A DNA stretch of 64,000 nucleotides from Chitinophagaceae bacterium UBA1946 (GTDB lineage: Bacteria > Bacteroidota > Bacteroidia > Chitinophagales > Chitinophagaceae): positions 1-64,000 of the forward strand of contig DDEU01000009.1 of the NCBI GenBank assembly GCA_002336815.1, in the 5' to 3' direction. A program made the translations under genes and the position numbers. A model generated the notes under the pieces. The model had not been told where the DNA came from. It made no database searches and saw only the letters and a list, made by a program, of their open reading frames with translations. Below, in pieces: positions 1 through 8,969 of this stretch. The stretch's first letter is position 1. Every line of letters starts with the position of its first letter.

Positions 1-718
1 CACCGCTGGCAATGATAGAACCATACGCCTGTCCTGTTGCCCGCTGCGATAAAAAGGAATGCATGATCTCTGCTTCAATTTCATACTCCATTACGCCGGG
101 CCTGATGAACTGCAGCAAACGCCTGAAGGTAACATCTGTAATATCCATCGCCTTTTGCATCACTTCAATTTCCAGCGGCGTTTTGATGGCCCTCAGCTCT
201 TTCAATATCCTGGCGCTTCTTTTATAGTTGTGCAGCGGATAACGCTGTTTCATTTCCACGGCGTAACGGTAATCCCTCACCGGTACCAGGTTGGCTTTGC
301 GGTCATTCTCATTGCTGTTGAGGTAGATCGTTTCTGAAAGATGGATCCATGGCTGCAGCACGCCTTCCAGGCTATCGAGCCAAACGATGGTGCTGATGCC
401 GGAAATGGAAGTGGCTTCATTGGAACGCAGCCGGTGTCCATCCCATTTTTCTTTTAATTCATTCGGCCTGGTAAGTACCAGCACTTCCCGGTATTTTGGA
501 TCAGGGTTATCCGGGAACAATATCAACATGGTTTCTTCCTGTTCAACGCCCGTTAACCACAGCAGGTCAGAATTTTGTTTAAAGCGGTGTAACGCATCTC
601 CATTACTTGGTAATTCATCATTGCTGTTAAAAATGGCAATGCTGTTCCTGTCCATTTTTTCGATAAAACGTTTCCTGTTCTGGATAAAAATGTCCGGGTT
701 TAGCGGAAGGTATTTCAT
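1..718 (-). CDS. pepP: Xaa-Pro aminopeptidase (aminopeptidase P), C-terminal part cut off by window edge
   Basis: This is the first 239 residues of an aminopeptidase P, which removes the N-terminal residue from peptides with proline at position two. The protein starts MKYLPLNPDIFIQNRKRF and shows the N-terminal AMP_N domain (about residues 1-165), with the family-typical stretch 'FKQNSDLLWLTGVEQEE'. The pita-bread metallopeptidase domain then begins with 'LKELRAIKTPLEIEVMQKA' and reaches 'YGSIIASG' at the window edge. The metal ligands (Asp, Asp, His, Glu, Glu) lie beyond the edge and cannot be checked. It is divergent from pckA across about 460 bases. No signal peptide is visible, so it is probably cytoplasmic. 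Confidence 0.9.
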   Translation of the reverse strand, partial: MKYLPLNPDIFIQNRKRFIEKMDRNSIAIFNSNDELPSNGDALHRFKQNSDLLWLTGVEQEETMLILFPDNPDPKYREVLVLTRPNELKEKWDGHRLRSNEATSISGISTIVWLDSLEGVLQPWIHLSETIYLNSNENDRKANLVPVRDYRYAVEMKQRYPLHNYKRSARILKELRAIKTPLEIEVMQKAMDITDVTFRRLLQFIRPGVMEYEIEAEIMHSFLSQRATGQAYGSIIASG

Positions 719-1178
719 GCTGAATCGTTTAGAAACGCAATATACGGTATTAAAGAAGACGGAAGGCAATACAGCAACGCAGTAATTGTTACAAAACGGT
801 TATTGTAAAAATGTTTTGCAGGCAGGCAGCAACCATGATTGAAACCCAATATTGACGGCTGGATTGCGATAAAATACAAATTGAGATTTGCCCAATTCCA
901 TACATTAAAAATGTTGAAGATGTCGGTAAAACGGCGCCTGCCTGGCGCTTCTTTCGTGTCAATTGTACACGTAAATCACTAAAAATATTTAAACTATTCA
1001 ATCATACTAAAGCTTTGTTCAAAGGCGTTCAATATTTACGGAAACGTTTGCATAAATGCCAATCTTTAAACGAAATGGCAAAAAACGCTGCAATTGGAGG
1101 GGCTTTTTTAGAAATTTCATAAAAACCCGAACTCCTATATTGCGGCTGAAAACACTATTGCTCATTAAACGCTATGCT
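719..1178. other. Intergenic region between pepP and pckA
   Basis: This 460-base divergent spacer should carry the promoters of pepP (leftward) and pckA (rightward). I see no convincing gene. A leftward 70-codon open frame at 789-1001 has no recognisable domain. The pckA frame stays open upstream to an ATG at 1056, but the extra 41 residues (MPIFKRNGKKRCNW...) are basic and unlike the family. I see no exact TAnnTTTG box at a useful distance from 1179. Confidence 0.5.
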
Positions 1179-2783
1179 ATGCCAGTAACAACAATGTTTG
1201 CTTACCCTAAGAATGCGCTGACTGAACTTGGCCTTAACCCGAACAACAATATCCATTATCAATTACCGCCCGAAGAACTTACCCGGCAAACCGTTGCCCG
1301 TGGTGAAGGTGCTCTCTGCGATACCGGTGCACTGGTGATCAACACCGGCGAATTTACCGGCCGCAGTCCGGAGGATAAATTCACCGTGATAGATGATATC
1401 ACCCGTGATACAGTGAACTGGAACAATTTCAATATCCCGATGGAGCCTGCCCGTTTTGATGCCCTGTATAAAAAAATGATCGCTTATCTTGATCGTAAAG
1501 AAACCTGGGTTCGTGATTGCTATGCCTGTGCCGACCCGGGCTACCGGCTCAACATAAGGGTGATCAATGAAAATCCATGGAGCAATCTATTTGCGTACAA
1601 TATGTTCCTCCGCCCGAATGAAGAGGAACTCGAAAATTTCACAGCAGACTGGCACATTATACAGGCGCCGGGCTTTAAAGCCGATGCCGCTGCGGATGGC
1701 ACCCGCCAGCACAATTTTGCGATCGTGAATTTTACCAGGAAAATGATCCTGATCGGCGGTACCGGCTATACCGGCGAAATGAAGAAAGGAATTTTTTCAG
1801 TACTGAATTATATACTGCCGCACGACAAAGGCGTACTCAGCATGCACTGCAGCGCCAATGTTGGCAAAGAGGGAGATACCGCAGTTTTTTTTGGATTGAG
1901 TGGTACCGGCAAAACCACCCTGAGTGCAGATCCTAACCGGGAACTGATCGGCGATGATGAACATGGCTGGACGGCCGGCTCGGTTTTTAATTTTGAAGGC
2001 GGCTGCTATGCCAAAACAATTGACCTCACAGAAGAAAAAGAACCTGAGATATTCCGTGCGATAAGGCCAGGTGCGCTGGTGGAGAATGTACCTTTTGTAA
2101 AAGGCACCAACCAGTTGGATTTTACCAGCAAAGAAATTACGCAGAATACCCGGGTGAGTTACCCGTTGCATTTTATCAGCAATGCGCTGGAACCTGCTGT
2201 TGGAAGCATCCCTAAAAATATTTTCTTTTTAACCTGCGACTCTTACGGGGTATTTCCACCAGTTAGTAAATTATCTGCAGGCCAGGCCATGTACCAGTTC
2301 ATCAGCGGCTACACCGCCCGGGTAGCAGGTACTGAAGCAGGTGTAACGGAACCAAAGGCTACTTTCAGCGCCTGTTTTGGCGCCCCATTTTTACCCCTGC
2401 ACCCGGGCCAGTATGCTGCCATGCTGGGTAAGAAAATGACGGAACACAATGTAAATGTGTGGATGATCAATACAGGATGGAGCGGCGGCGGCTATGGTGT
2501 TGGAAAAAGAATGAAGCTGGATCATACCAGGGCCATGATAACAGCTGCGCTCGAAGGCGAACTGAACAAGGTGGAATTTGAACAGCATCCTGTGTTTGGA
2601 ATGCAGATACCAACCGGTTGCCCGGGTGTTCCTGCAGAAATTTTAAACCCACGCAACACATGGTCTGATAAAGTTGCCTATGATGAGGCAGCAAAAAAAC
2701 TGGGCCGCCAGTTCATCGAAAATTTTAAAAAATACGCCGATGGTGTTACCGCAGCTATTCTTGCAGCAGCACCAACAGTATAA
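1179..2783 (+). CDS. pckA: Phosphoenolpyruvate carboxykinase (ATP)
   Basis: Catalyses oxaloacetate + ATP to phosphoenolpyruvate + CO2 + ADP, the first committed step of gluconeogenesis, in the cytoplasm. With the start at 1179 (MPVTTMFAYPKNALTELGL) it has 534 residues, the usual length for the ATP-dependent family; an in-frame ATG at 1056 would add 41 residues foreign to the family. The kinase P-loop GLSGTGKTT is at about residues 239-247 and the metal-binding 'LIGDDEHGW' follows. The substrate-binding region 'EFTGRSPEDKF' is near the N-terminus. A strong terminator follows the stop, so the gene appears monocistronic. PEP carboxylase, which acts in the opposite direction, is encoded about 50 kb away. 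Confidence 0.97.
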   Translation: MPVTTMFAYPKNALTELGLNPNNNIHYQLPPEELTRQTVARGEGALCDTGALVINTGEFTGRSPEDKFTVIDDITRDTVNWNNFNIPMEPARFDALYKKMIAYLDRKETWVRDCYACADPGYRLNIRVINENPWSNLFAYNMFLRPNEEELENFTADWHIIQAPGFKADAAADGTRQHNFAIVNFTRKMILIGGTGYTGEMKKGIFSVLNYILPHDKGVLSMHCSANVGKEGDTAVFFGLSGTGKTTLSADPNRELIGDDEHGWTAGSVFNFEGGCYAKTIDLTEEKEPEIFRAIRPGALVENVPFVKGTNQLDFTSKEITQNTRVSYPLHFISNALEPAVGSIPKNIFFLTCDSYGVFPPVSKLSAGQAMYQFISGYTARVAGTEAGVTEPKATFSACFGAPFLPLHPGQYAAMLGKKMTEHNVNVWMINTGWSGGGYGVGKRMKLDHTRAMITAALEGELNKVEFEQHPVFGMQIPTGCPGVPAEILNPRNTWSDKVAYDEAAKKLGRQFIENFKKYADGVTAAILAAAPTV

Positions 2784-2815
2784 ACCTTGTAGCGATTGTT
2801 AGCCAATAAAAGAAG

Positions 2816-2847
2816 CCTTCCCGGGAAACCGGGAGGGTTTTCTTTTT
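2816..2847 (+). terminator. Rho-independent terminator of pckA
   Basis: A perfect 9-bp stem (ccttcccgg / ccgggaggg, one G-U pair) closes a GAAA tetraloop and is followed by ttttcttttt. It lies 33 bases after the pckA stop and before the end of the convergent gene at 2858. Confidence 0.9.
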
Positions 2848-2857
2848 AACCTCCGTA

Positions 2858-4780
2858 TTACTTTTTCCGGTAAACGAATTGTTCGTTCAGCAGGTTGAAC
2901 ATACGCTTTTGAAAATCCTTGAACTCTTTGTATTCTTCTGTGATGTAGATGGGCTTTTTAAAATCGATGCTGATCTTTACCGATAGCTGGTTGTCACTGG
3001 CGGAAGCCATCCTGGTGAATACAATGCCGGTATCGCCGGTGATCATCTGTACATTCTTTGGCAGCTCTTCAAATGCATATCCTTCCGGGATGCTGAAATT
3101 GGCGATGATGCTCACCTGCTGTTTGTAACTAAAAAAGATATCGGAAAAGCGATTATCGGCAGTAAAGGGATTTTTTTCCATGCCGGAGAACAGGTTCGCC
3201 GTAAAATAATTGTATCCGCCGGAAGCCGTTACCGGCTTGTTAAACAACACATGCTGCACCAGGGGCAGACTGTCATCCGTTTCATTTTCGAAAAACACCG
3301 AATCAATTGTTGCATCGTGATCTTTAAAATAATATTCAATAAAATCTTTTTTACCCTGTTTGAGCCTCGGTTCTCTGAGTACCCGCCCGTAATCGGTTGA
3401 AGTGATCACGGCCTCCCCTTTCATTACTCCATCCTTATCAATGTCAGCTCTCAGCAGGATCGCATTGCTGTATATTTCCTCCTCATCCCACAATACTTTC
3501 CAGCCCCATTTATTCGTCTCTACTTTTTCGATCAGCAGTCCATCCGTAGCCATCACCTCCAGCGGCATCAACCGTGTTGGTGTAATTTTTTCCGTGGCAT
3601 CCAGTACATATTTTTTTCCATCCATTTCTACATAAGCCATCACTTTATTGAATTGCCTGCTGCTGGGTAAATTGCGGTTGATCCTTCCGTTGCTGCGGGT
3701 GCTAACCAGCAGTGCATGGGCATCAATGCCTGCATCCTGCAGCAGGTTCACCAGTATCAGATTGATTTCGCCGCTGGTTCCTTTTTTAGCTTTCCATGCT
3801 GACTTTACCCCGTTGGAAGCCCATATATTATCGTAGCCGTTCCAGTCCATTTTACTGCGTACATAATTATGAATAGTGGCCATTCTTTTGTAAGGCTCTT
3901 TGATGGTTTTAAGCATATCATCGAGTTCACCCGTACGGGGCACATTTTTTTTAAGCTGCTCACCAAAATCTTCGTCTGCCATCAGCATCATCACCACATC
4001 CTCCCAGGTACGGTCATACGTTCTACCGGCCGCAAAACCAAACGGGTTGTGTGATATGATCCTGGCATCAAAGCGCTGCAGGTAATCTTCCTGCGACAGC
4101 ATAAAGGGTTCATCATTCAATGCAGGTACGTTTTCCATTGAATACAGGTACACATCCCTGCCTGGATTTTTTATGGTATCCATTTTAAAAGGCAGCATGG
4201 TATGCGGTACAATGCCAATCTCAAACTCTATAGGAAAATCTACTTTAAAAACACTTTGTTTTACCGGTATTGCCCGTTGAAAATACCAGCGGTAATTCCC
4301 GGAGCCCTCAATGCTGTACCGGTATTCGATCACACTGCCTACTTTAGCTTCCGGCAGCAACAGGGTTAACTCACTGTATCTTTTGTTGATCGCTTTTTTG
4401 AAGATCTGCGAAGTATCAAGTTTCGACACAACAATGTTACCGCTGCCATCTATGTTATACGTTTGGGCCCTGATGTCTTTCACCACTTCGTCATCATTGA
4501 AACTATGATAGTAGATGTGAACGTTGGCCACAGAGAGTCCTTTTTCTTTGAGAATTTTTATCCTTACATGCCGTTCATTCAACACTGAAATCGGCAGACT
4601 GTTGGTAGAGCGAAATTCACCCGAATCGAATAGTACCATCGCTTCTGCATTTTTATCAAAACTGCAATTCGTGAGCATCAATTCTTCTTTGCTTATATCA
4701 CCAAAGGCTGGAATTTGTTGCTGACAGACCGCTGCATGCGAGGCAAGGAGCAAGACAATGCTGGTTATTAACTGCTTCAT
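2858..4780 (-). CDS. Secreted/periplasmic DUF3857 and transglutaminase-fold protein, probably catalytically dead
   Basis: A 640-residue protein with a signal peptide (MKQLITSIVLLLASHAAVCQQ). The N-terminal half (about 30-250) matches the DUF3857 pattern ('GSVIEYRYSIEGSGNYRWYF'). A transglutaminase-like fold follows (about 280-410), then a beta-rich C-terminal domain of the DUF3858 type. At the position where active members have Gly-Asp-Cys, this protein has 'KKGTSGEINLILVNLLQDAG', and the usual 'FNHV' is 'FNKVM', so both catalytic Cys and His are missing; the Asp of 'VLDAT' is kept. From what I know of Bacteroidota relatives the same loss occurs in many of them, which argues for a structural or binding role. 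No function is established. Confidence 0.85.
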   Translation of the reverse strand: MKQLITSIVLLLASHAAVCQQQIPAFGDISKEELMLTNCSFDKNAEAMVLFDSGEFRSTNSLPISVLNERHVRIKILKEKGLSVANVHIYYHSFNDDEVVKDIRAQTYNIDGSGNIVVSKLDTSQIFKKAINKRYSELTLLLPEAKVGSVIEYRYSIEGSGNYRWYFQRAIPVKQSVFKVDFPIEFEIGIVPHTMLPFKMDTIKNPGRDVYLYSMENVPALNDEPFMLSQEDYLQRFDARIISHNPFGFAAGRTYDRTWEDVVMMLMADEDFGEQLKKNVPRTGELDDMLKTIKEPYKRMATIHNYVRSKMDWNGYDNIWASNGVKSAWKAKKGTSGEINLILVNLLQDAGIDAHALLVSTRSNGRINRNLPSSRQFNKVMAYVEMDGKKYVLDATEKITPTRLMPLEVMATDGLLIEKVETNKWGWKVLWDEEEIYSNAILLRADIDKDGVMKGEAVITSTDYGRVLREPRLKQGKKDFIEYYFKDHDATIDSVFFENETDDSLPLVQHVLFNKPVTASGGYNYFTANLFSGMEKNPFTADNRFSDIFFSYKQQVSIIANFSIPEGYAFEELPKNVQMITGDTGIVFTRMASASDNQLSVKISIDFKKPIYITEEYKEFKDFQKRMFNLLNEQFVYRKK

Positions 4781-4877
4781 AAAAGGGAATAAAGGGTTAA
4801 CAATGAAACAGATCTTTCATTGATACCACAAGATAAAACAGAATTAACAATGATCATTGTATCTCTTCTGTGTTCAT

Positions 4878-4922
4878 AAAATAAAAATGCCGTGTAAAGC
4901 ATAAAACCTTGCACGGCATTCA
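4878..4922 (-). terminator. Terminator downstream of the universal stress protein gene
   Basis: An inverted repeat (AATGCCGTG / CACGGCATT, 9 bp, 16-base loop) spans 4886-4920. Read leftward it is followed by ttttattttatg, as expected for an intrinsic terminator of the leftward stress operon. Confidence 0.75.
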
Positions 4923-4938
4923 CGCAACCAATGATGAG

Positions 4939-5403
4939 TTAATGCACACTTCCTTCGGGGATGGCCAGTAAAGGAATGGACGTTTTATTGAGGATCGTTT
5001 CAGCAAGATTGCCCATAAAAAATTTGTCAAAGCCCTTGCGTTGCTGTGTACCCATCACTACCAGGTCGGCATCAAATTCCGCAGCCGCATCTATGATCGC
5101 CGTAGCAAAATCACCTTCTACAGCAGCGATCTTTATGTTTTCATCGCCCAGGTGTTTCCGGCATTGTTCAAGGTACTGGTAAGCCTGCTGCTCCAGGTTT
5201 TTTTCCAATTCAATGGTATCCACTCCACCAAAGCCCGTATATCCCATGATGGGTGAATATTCGGTACTGGAATAGTAAGCAGGTTCCATTACTACGTGAA
5301 GCAATAGTACTTCTGCACCCATGGCTTTTGCGATGGCATAACCGGTAGCGGCAACTTTTTCGGCAAAGGGCTCGTAGTCCAGAGCGATCAATATCTTTTT
5401 CAT
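4939..5403 (-). CDS. Universal stress protein, UspA family
   Basis: A 154-residue single-domain Usp protein (MKKILIALDYEPFAEKVAAT). The Rossmann-like alpha/beta fold ends in 'VVMGTQQRKGFDKFFMGNLAE', which corresponds to the ATP-binding motif G-2x-G-9x-G(S/T). The last position is Asn instead of Ser/Thr, so nucleotide binding is uncertain. It lies 9 bases downstream of a PNPOx-like stress protein on the same strand and is followed by a terminator, so the two genes probably form a small stress operon. Its partner or signal is not visible from sequence. Confidence 0.9.
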   Translation of the reverse strand: MKKILIALDYEPFAEKVAATGYAIAKAMGAEVLLLHVVMEPAYYSSTEYSPIMGYTGFGGVDTIELEKNLEQQAYQYLEQCRKHLGDENIKIAAVEGDFATAIIDAAAEFDADLVVMGTQQRKGFDKFFMGNLAETILNKTSIPLLAIPEGSVH

Positions 5404-5412
5404 ATTAACGTT

Positions 5413-5934
5413 TTAGTATTTTGATTTATCTACTACCAATTGACCTTCTACCCCACCATCCATTGAAGTGCCGGTGATAGCTGCGGCGGCAATCTTAATC
5501 AATGATACCATTTTTCCATTTTTGGTATCCCAGTAATAAGCATCCAGTGGGTATACCCTTATTACAGAAAGCTGCGGATCGTCTTTACCATCCTTGAACC
5601 ATGCTTTTGCCATAGGCGTCCAGGCTTTTTCAATGGACTTTTCATCGGTAAAAATATCTGCCTCCCCGAATATATTTAAAAAATGTGACCCGGAAGGACT
5701 TGAAAATATCAACTGTACCTTTTCATCCTGCTGCAATTCCCAGTTCTTGTTACTGTCTGATGCACTCAGGAACCAAAGCTTCCCTTCTTCATCTACTTCT
5801 GAAAGCCCCATCGGCCTGGTAGAAAAAGGTGAAGAAGACAGGTTGGTGCAAAACATACATACCTTAATCTCTTCCGCCAGTTCTTTCAATTTTAATATTG
5901 CTTCATTGTTGGATAAATTTTGAACGTCTGACAT
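5413..5934 (-). CDS. General stress protein 26-like flavin/PLP split-barrel protein
   Basis: A 173-residue protein of the pyridoxamine 5'-phosphate oxidase-like split-barrel family, subgroup of the general stress proteins. Recognisable stretches are 'CMFCTNLSSSPFSTRPMG', 'LWFLSASDSNKNWELQ' and 'AYYWDTKNGKMVSLIKIA'. Members usually bind FMN or a related flavin, but the true substrate is unknown, and this is not the pyridoxine-pathway enzyme PdxH (too short and lacking its substrate motifs). It is the first gene of a two-gene unit with the UspA-type gene 9 bases downstream, which supports a stress role. Confidence 0.88.
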   Translation of the reverse strand: MSDVQNLSNNEAILKLKELAEEIKVCMFCTNLSSSPFSTRPMGLSEVDEEGKLWFLSASDSNKNWELQQDEKVQLIFSSPSGSHFLNIFGEADIFTDEKSIEKAWTPMAKAWFKDGKDDPQLSVIRVYPLDAYYWDTKNGKMVSLIKIAAAAITGTSMDGGVEGQLVVDKSKY

Positions 5935-6543
5935 GATGATTTTTTTTAGAAGTTAATAATACTACTGAGTTGCAATTTGCAAACCAAAACAGGTGCACTA
6001 CATTAGAATACCGAACACCCGTTGTGTTGTGCTTACGTGAACAGGCATTTGCGCTGCTCTCCATCTACGAATTATTTGTTCAGGCTGGCGAAGATTCAGA
6101 CAAGGATGAGGGCAATGTGTTTTAGAGGCATTTAATTGCCTCATTTGTGCAATAAAATACCCGGGAAACTGTAGTTCATGAATTTGGAAATCCATGATCA
6201 CAGGAAGTGGTAGTGTTTCAGATACCCGATACATTATAAACTTGTGTACACATGCAGTGTTACAATTTTTTGGGTAAGATCGCCGCCTAATTTTCTCAAC
6301 TGTTGAATTTTGACACCTGGTAATTCACATAGGAATGATGGCTGAATAAAATGATCAAATCATTCCGAAAAACGACTTTGCTTCACTCAAAGCTACTCTG
6401 GTACAGGATATTTCACTTACAATAATTTCATTAACCATCAAAACCAGTTGTTAAAATCTATCCCCATTTCGGAGATAAATAACGTAGCTTAAAATTACTG
6501 GCCTGATTATTTTATTATTCAAACTGAAACAAAACAATTTATT
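5935..6543. other. 609-base intergenic region with no supported gene
   Basis: I see nothing here that I can assign. A leftward 78-codon open frame (5998-6234) has no recognisable domain. On the plus strand, a frame ending with TAG near 6123 reads 'TPVVLCLREQAFALL' and then an acidic tail, but it lacks an ATG. Either could be a decayed gene. The 3' part should contain the promoter of the small membrane protein gene at 6544. Confidence 0.4.
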
Positions 6544-6774
6544 ATGAAAAAGACATTTCAAAAAATAGCCACCAGGTTCCTGCTACTGTTATCATTCTTC
6601 GGCATACAGGGTATTGCATTGGCAGATACTGGAAATGATGACGGCACCTATACTTATGGAGAGTTCTTTTCCCAGGCATGGGTATGGGGAGTTATCGCCC
6701 TTATCATAGGTCTTGTTGTAGCCGCCATGTTTGTGGACAGGACACCCAAACAGCAGGAAATGATCAACGAGTAA
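6544..6774 (+). CDS. Small membrane protein of unknown function
   Basis: A 76-residue protein (MKKTFQKIATRFLLLLSF...). Residues about 10-28 form a hydrophobic signal-like segment ending in ALA, so a cleaved signal peptide is likely. After an acidic Gly/Thr/Tyr-rich stretch comes a clear transmembrane helix ('WGVIALIIGLVVAAMFV', about 48-65) and a short charged tail. The mature protein would be a single-pass membrane peptide of about 48 residues. A strong terminator 56 bases after the stop shows it is its own transcription unit and supports it being real. I do not recognise the family. Confidence 0.75.
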   Translation: MKKTFQKIATRFLLLLSFFGIQGIALADTGNDDGTYTYGEFFSQAWVWGVIALIIGLVVAAMFVDRTPKQQEMINE

Positions 6775-6829
6775 ATGAAACTATCTGGTAAGCGACTAAC
6801 CGTTGCCGTTACATTGCGGTGCATTAGTC

Positions 6830-6862
6830 AAAAGGGCTGTTTAACGACAGCCCTTTTATTTT
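6830..6862 (+). terminator. Rho-independent terminator
   Basis: A perfect 11-bp stem (aaaagggctgt / acagccctttt) with a 6-base loop is followed by attttt. It ends the small membrane protein transcript and faces the end of the convergent ABC ATPase gene. Confidence 0.9.
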
Positions 6863-6888
6863 TCGCTAAAAAATCACTGTATAAATTA

Positions 6889-8124
6889 TCATCTCACAAT
6901 CCCCGTAGAACCTGTTGCGGACGGTTTCAGTTCGAATACTTTTTGCGGCACTAATCCAGGTTCTTCCCTGTGCGATACATAAAGGATCGTTGTAGTAGTT
7001 TCAGCAGCAATCTTGTTGATCAATGATGTTAACAAAAATGCATTTTCATCATCCAGTGCGGCAGCAGGTTCGTCCAAAATAAGCAGGGGCGGATGTTTCA
7101 CCATGGCCCGGGCAATGAGCAGCATGCGCTGCCGGCACAGGGTAAAAAAACGAAACGGTTGTTGACTTTGGTTAGACAACCCCAGCACACCGAGCCATTC
7201 CCCTGCAAGTTTGATCTGAAGATCCGAAGGTTTTGTATACAATCCAATCGAGTCCGCAAAGCCGGAAAGGATCATCTGTTCCGCCGAATGATGACCGGAG
7301 AAATCTGCAACAGCAGCATTAAAATAACCGATCTGCTGTTTGATATCCCAGACAGATTCACCTGTACCTTTTTTCTTTCCAAAAATATAAAGCTCCTGGC
7401 CATAACCTTTCACGTTATCGCCGATGATCATCGAAAGCAGGGTCGTTTTACCTGCACCATTTGGACCGGTGAGGTGCCAGAACTCACCCGGCGCTATCTG
7501 CCAGCAAATATTATGAAGCACCGGCCGTCCATCAAAATGTACAGATACATTCTTCATTTCTATGAGTAAAGGAATTTTATTGACATCTTTGTTGTAAGCA
7601 GGCGGTATACTGCCATTGAACACCGGTGGAAAGAACGGACTCTTCATGAATACCTCTCTTGATTCCTGCCTGACAACCGTTTTATTTTTGACGGTAACAA
7701 CGGTATCAATAAATGGAAGGCAATCGCTTTTCCTGTACAGCAACTGGATGACCAGGGTATCTTTTGCTGCCGCTGCAAGCAAAGCCGTGATGCGTTCCCT
7801 CCCTGCCACATCAATGCTCTCAAATACATTGTCGGCAATGATATACGCCGGGGCTTCTGAAAGGATATGCTGCAGCAATGCCCTTCGTTGTTCCCCGCTT
7901 GAAGAGGTTGCAAGAGAATGCCCATTTACCGCAATTTTGAAATGATCATGCCTTAATTCTTCGTTCACAAAATGCCGGATGGCAAGGGAGGAAAACAGGG
8001 CACCGCCTTCCGGAGTGAGTCCTGCAGCAAAATCAAACCGGCGGCCTTCCATAATGAGCTGGATAAGTTCTGGTACATTTTCTTCTGCAGAAAGGTAAAC
8101 AGCGATATGCCCCGGTGTTTTCAT
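6889..8124 (-). CDS. ModF/PhrA-like protein with two ABC ATPase domains, the first degenerate
   Basis: A 411-residue protein without membrane segments that contains two ABC ATPase units in tandem, like E. coli ModF. The second (about 185-400) has Walker A GPNGAGKTT, Walker B 'LLILDEP' and the switch histidine 'YVSHREE'; its signature is eroded to 'FTLCRQRMLLIARAM'. The first unit (about 1-160) lacks a Walker A motif, has a recognisable 'SSGEQRR' signature, and a Walker B-like 'AYIIADNVFESID' with Asn where the catalytic Glu should be. Only composite ATP sites could therefore work. No permease or binding-protein gene is adjacent, so a transport role is unsupported; the substrate is unknown. 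Confidence 0.82.
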   Translation of the reverse strand: MKTPGHIAVYLSAEENVPELIQLIMEGRRFDFAAGLTPEGGALFSSLAIRHFVNEELRHDHFKIAVNGHSLATSSSGEQRRALLQHILSEAPAYIIADNVFESIDVAGRERITALLAAAAKDTLVIQLLYRKSDCLPFIDTVVTVKNKTVVRQESREVFMKSPFFPPVFNGSIPPAYNKDVNKIPLLIEMKNVSVHFDGRPVLHNICWQIAPGEFWHLTGPNGAGKTTLLSMIIGDNVKGYGQELYIFGKKKGTGESVWDIKQQIGYFNAAVADFSGHHSAEQMILSGFADSIGLYTKPSDLQIKLAGEWLGVLGLSNQSQQPFRFFTLCRQRMLLIARAMVKHPPLLILDEPAAALDDENAFLLTSLINKIAAETTTTILYVSHREEPGLVPQKVFELKPSATGSTGIVR

Positions 8125-8285
8125 TGTACAACGAAAATAGCCAGTATAACCGGTCTGAAAAAATGGTTTGTCATCAATCCAATTTTGATCGTTAGAAAAA
8201 CGGAAAATATATTTTTGCCTGCAGGCAGCATGCTGGTACGTAGAACTGCTGTTACTAAAACGACCTAAAACCCGGTTGCCTTTTG

Positions 8286-8969
8286 ATGAAATATGTACTC
8301 ACCCTCCTGTTCGCTTTTTCAATTGCTGATAGTGATGCACAAAAAGGAAATCTGTCCATTGCTTTTTGTCCCCTGGCGCTGGTGGATGAATTCAGCTTTC
8401 CTACCCTGCAGGCCGGCATTGAATGCAGGCTTTCGAAAAATATAAAATGGTACAACGAATTTGGCATCCGCTACAGAAGAAGTTACTATGAAAAAGCCGC
8501 TACCGATTCCAGCTTTATTGCATCAAATGGATTTAAATTGAAAACAGAGCTGAGATATTATTTTAACAACAGGCACTCCCGTAAACGTCGCATTTACTAC
8601 GCTGCTTTCAACTTCTTTTTAACGAAGAATCAACACAACACAGCGGTAAGCTATCATTACAAGGCAGATACCGCACTTTTAAGGAGTGATGCTTTTGGAG
8701 TGAGAAAAAAGGTGACAGGATTCAATTTCATCTATGGGTTTCAACGGAGGCTATCCGGCAAGCTATCGATGGATCTGTATGCAGGAGTTGGCATGCGCTT
8801 TATCAGCACCCAAACATTCAACAAAGAATATGACAGGAAAAGAGACGACATGATCATTCACCCGGTAGACCTTAATTATGATGCCTGGCAGAGGCAGAAT
8901 GAAGCTTCCGAACCCAAACGGATCATGCCGAACCTTTCTATGGGGATCAGGTTTTGCTTCGATCTTTAA
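8286..8969 (+). CDS. Predicted outer membrane beta-barrel protein
   Basis: A 227-residue protein starting at ATG 8286 with a signal peptide (MKYVLTLLFAFSIADSDAQ). The rest alternates hydrophobic and polar residues in repeated strands with many aromatic residues ('LQAGIECRLSKNIKWYNEFG', 'SMDLYAGVGMRFIS') and ends in Phe-Asp-Leu after 'NLSMGIRFCF', which is typical of an 8-stranded outer membrane barrel of the DUF3575 type. No function can be assigned. It ends directly against the convergent gene starting at base 8970. Confidence 0.75.
   Translation: MKYVLTLLFAFSIADSDAQKGNLSIAFCPLALVDEFSFPTLQAGIECRLSKNIKWYNEFGIRYRRSYYEKAATDSSFIASNGFKLKTELRYYFNNRHSRKRRIYYAAFNFFLTKNQHNTAVSYHYKADTALLRSDAFGVRKKVTGFNFIYGFQRRLSGKLSMDLYAGVGMRFISTQTFNKEYDRKRDDMIIHPVDLNYDAWQRQNEASEPKRIMPNLSMGIRFCFDL

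Noticed and set aside
789..1001. Leftward 70-codon frame upstream of pckA
   Set aside because: No recognisable domain and it occupies the divergent promoter region.
1056..1178. Extended start of pckA
   Set aside because: The 41 extra residues are basic and absent from the family; 1179 gives the usual length.
5998..6234. Leftward 78-codon frame
   Set aside because: Composition gives no domain, signal peptide or neighbour support; an alternative plus-strand frame in the same place is equally plausible, so neither is called.
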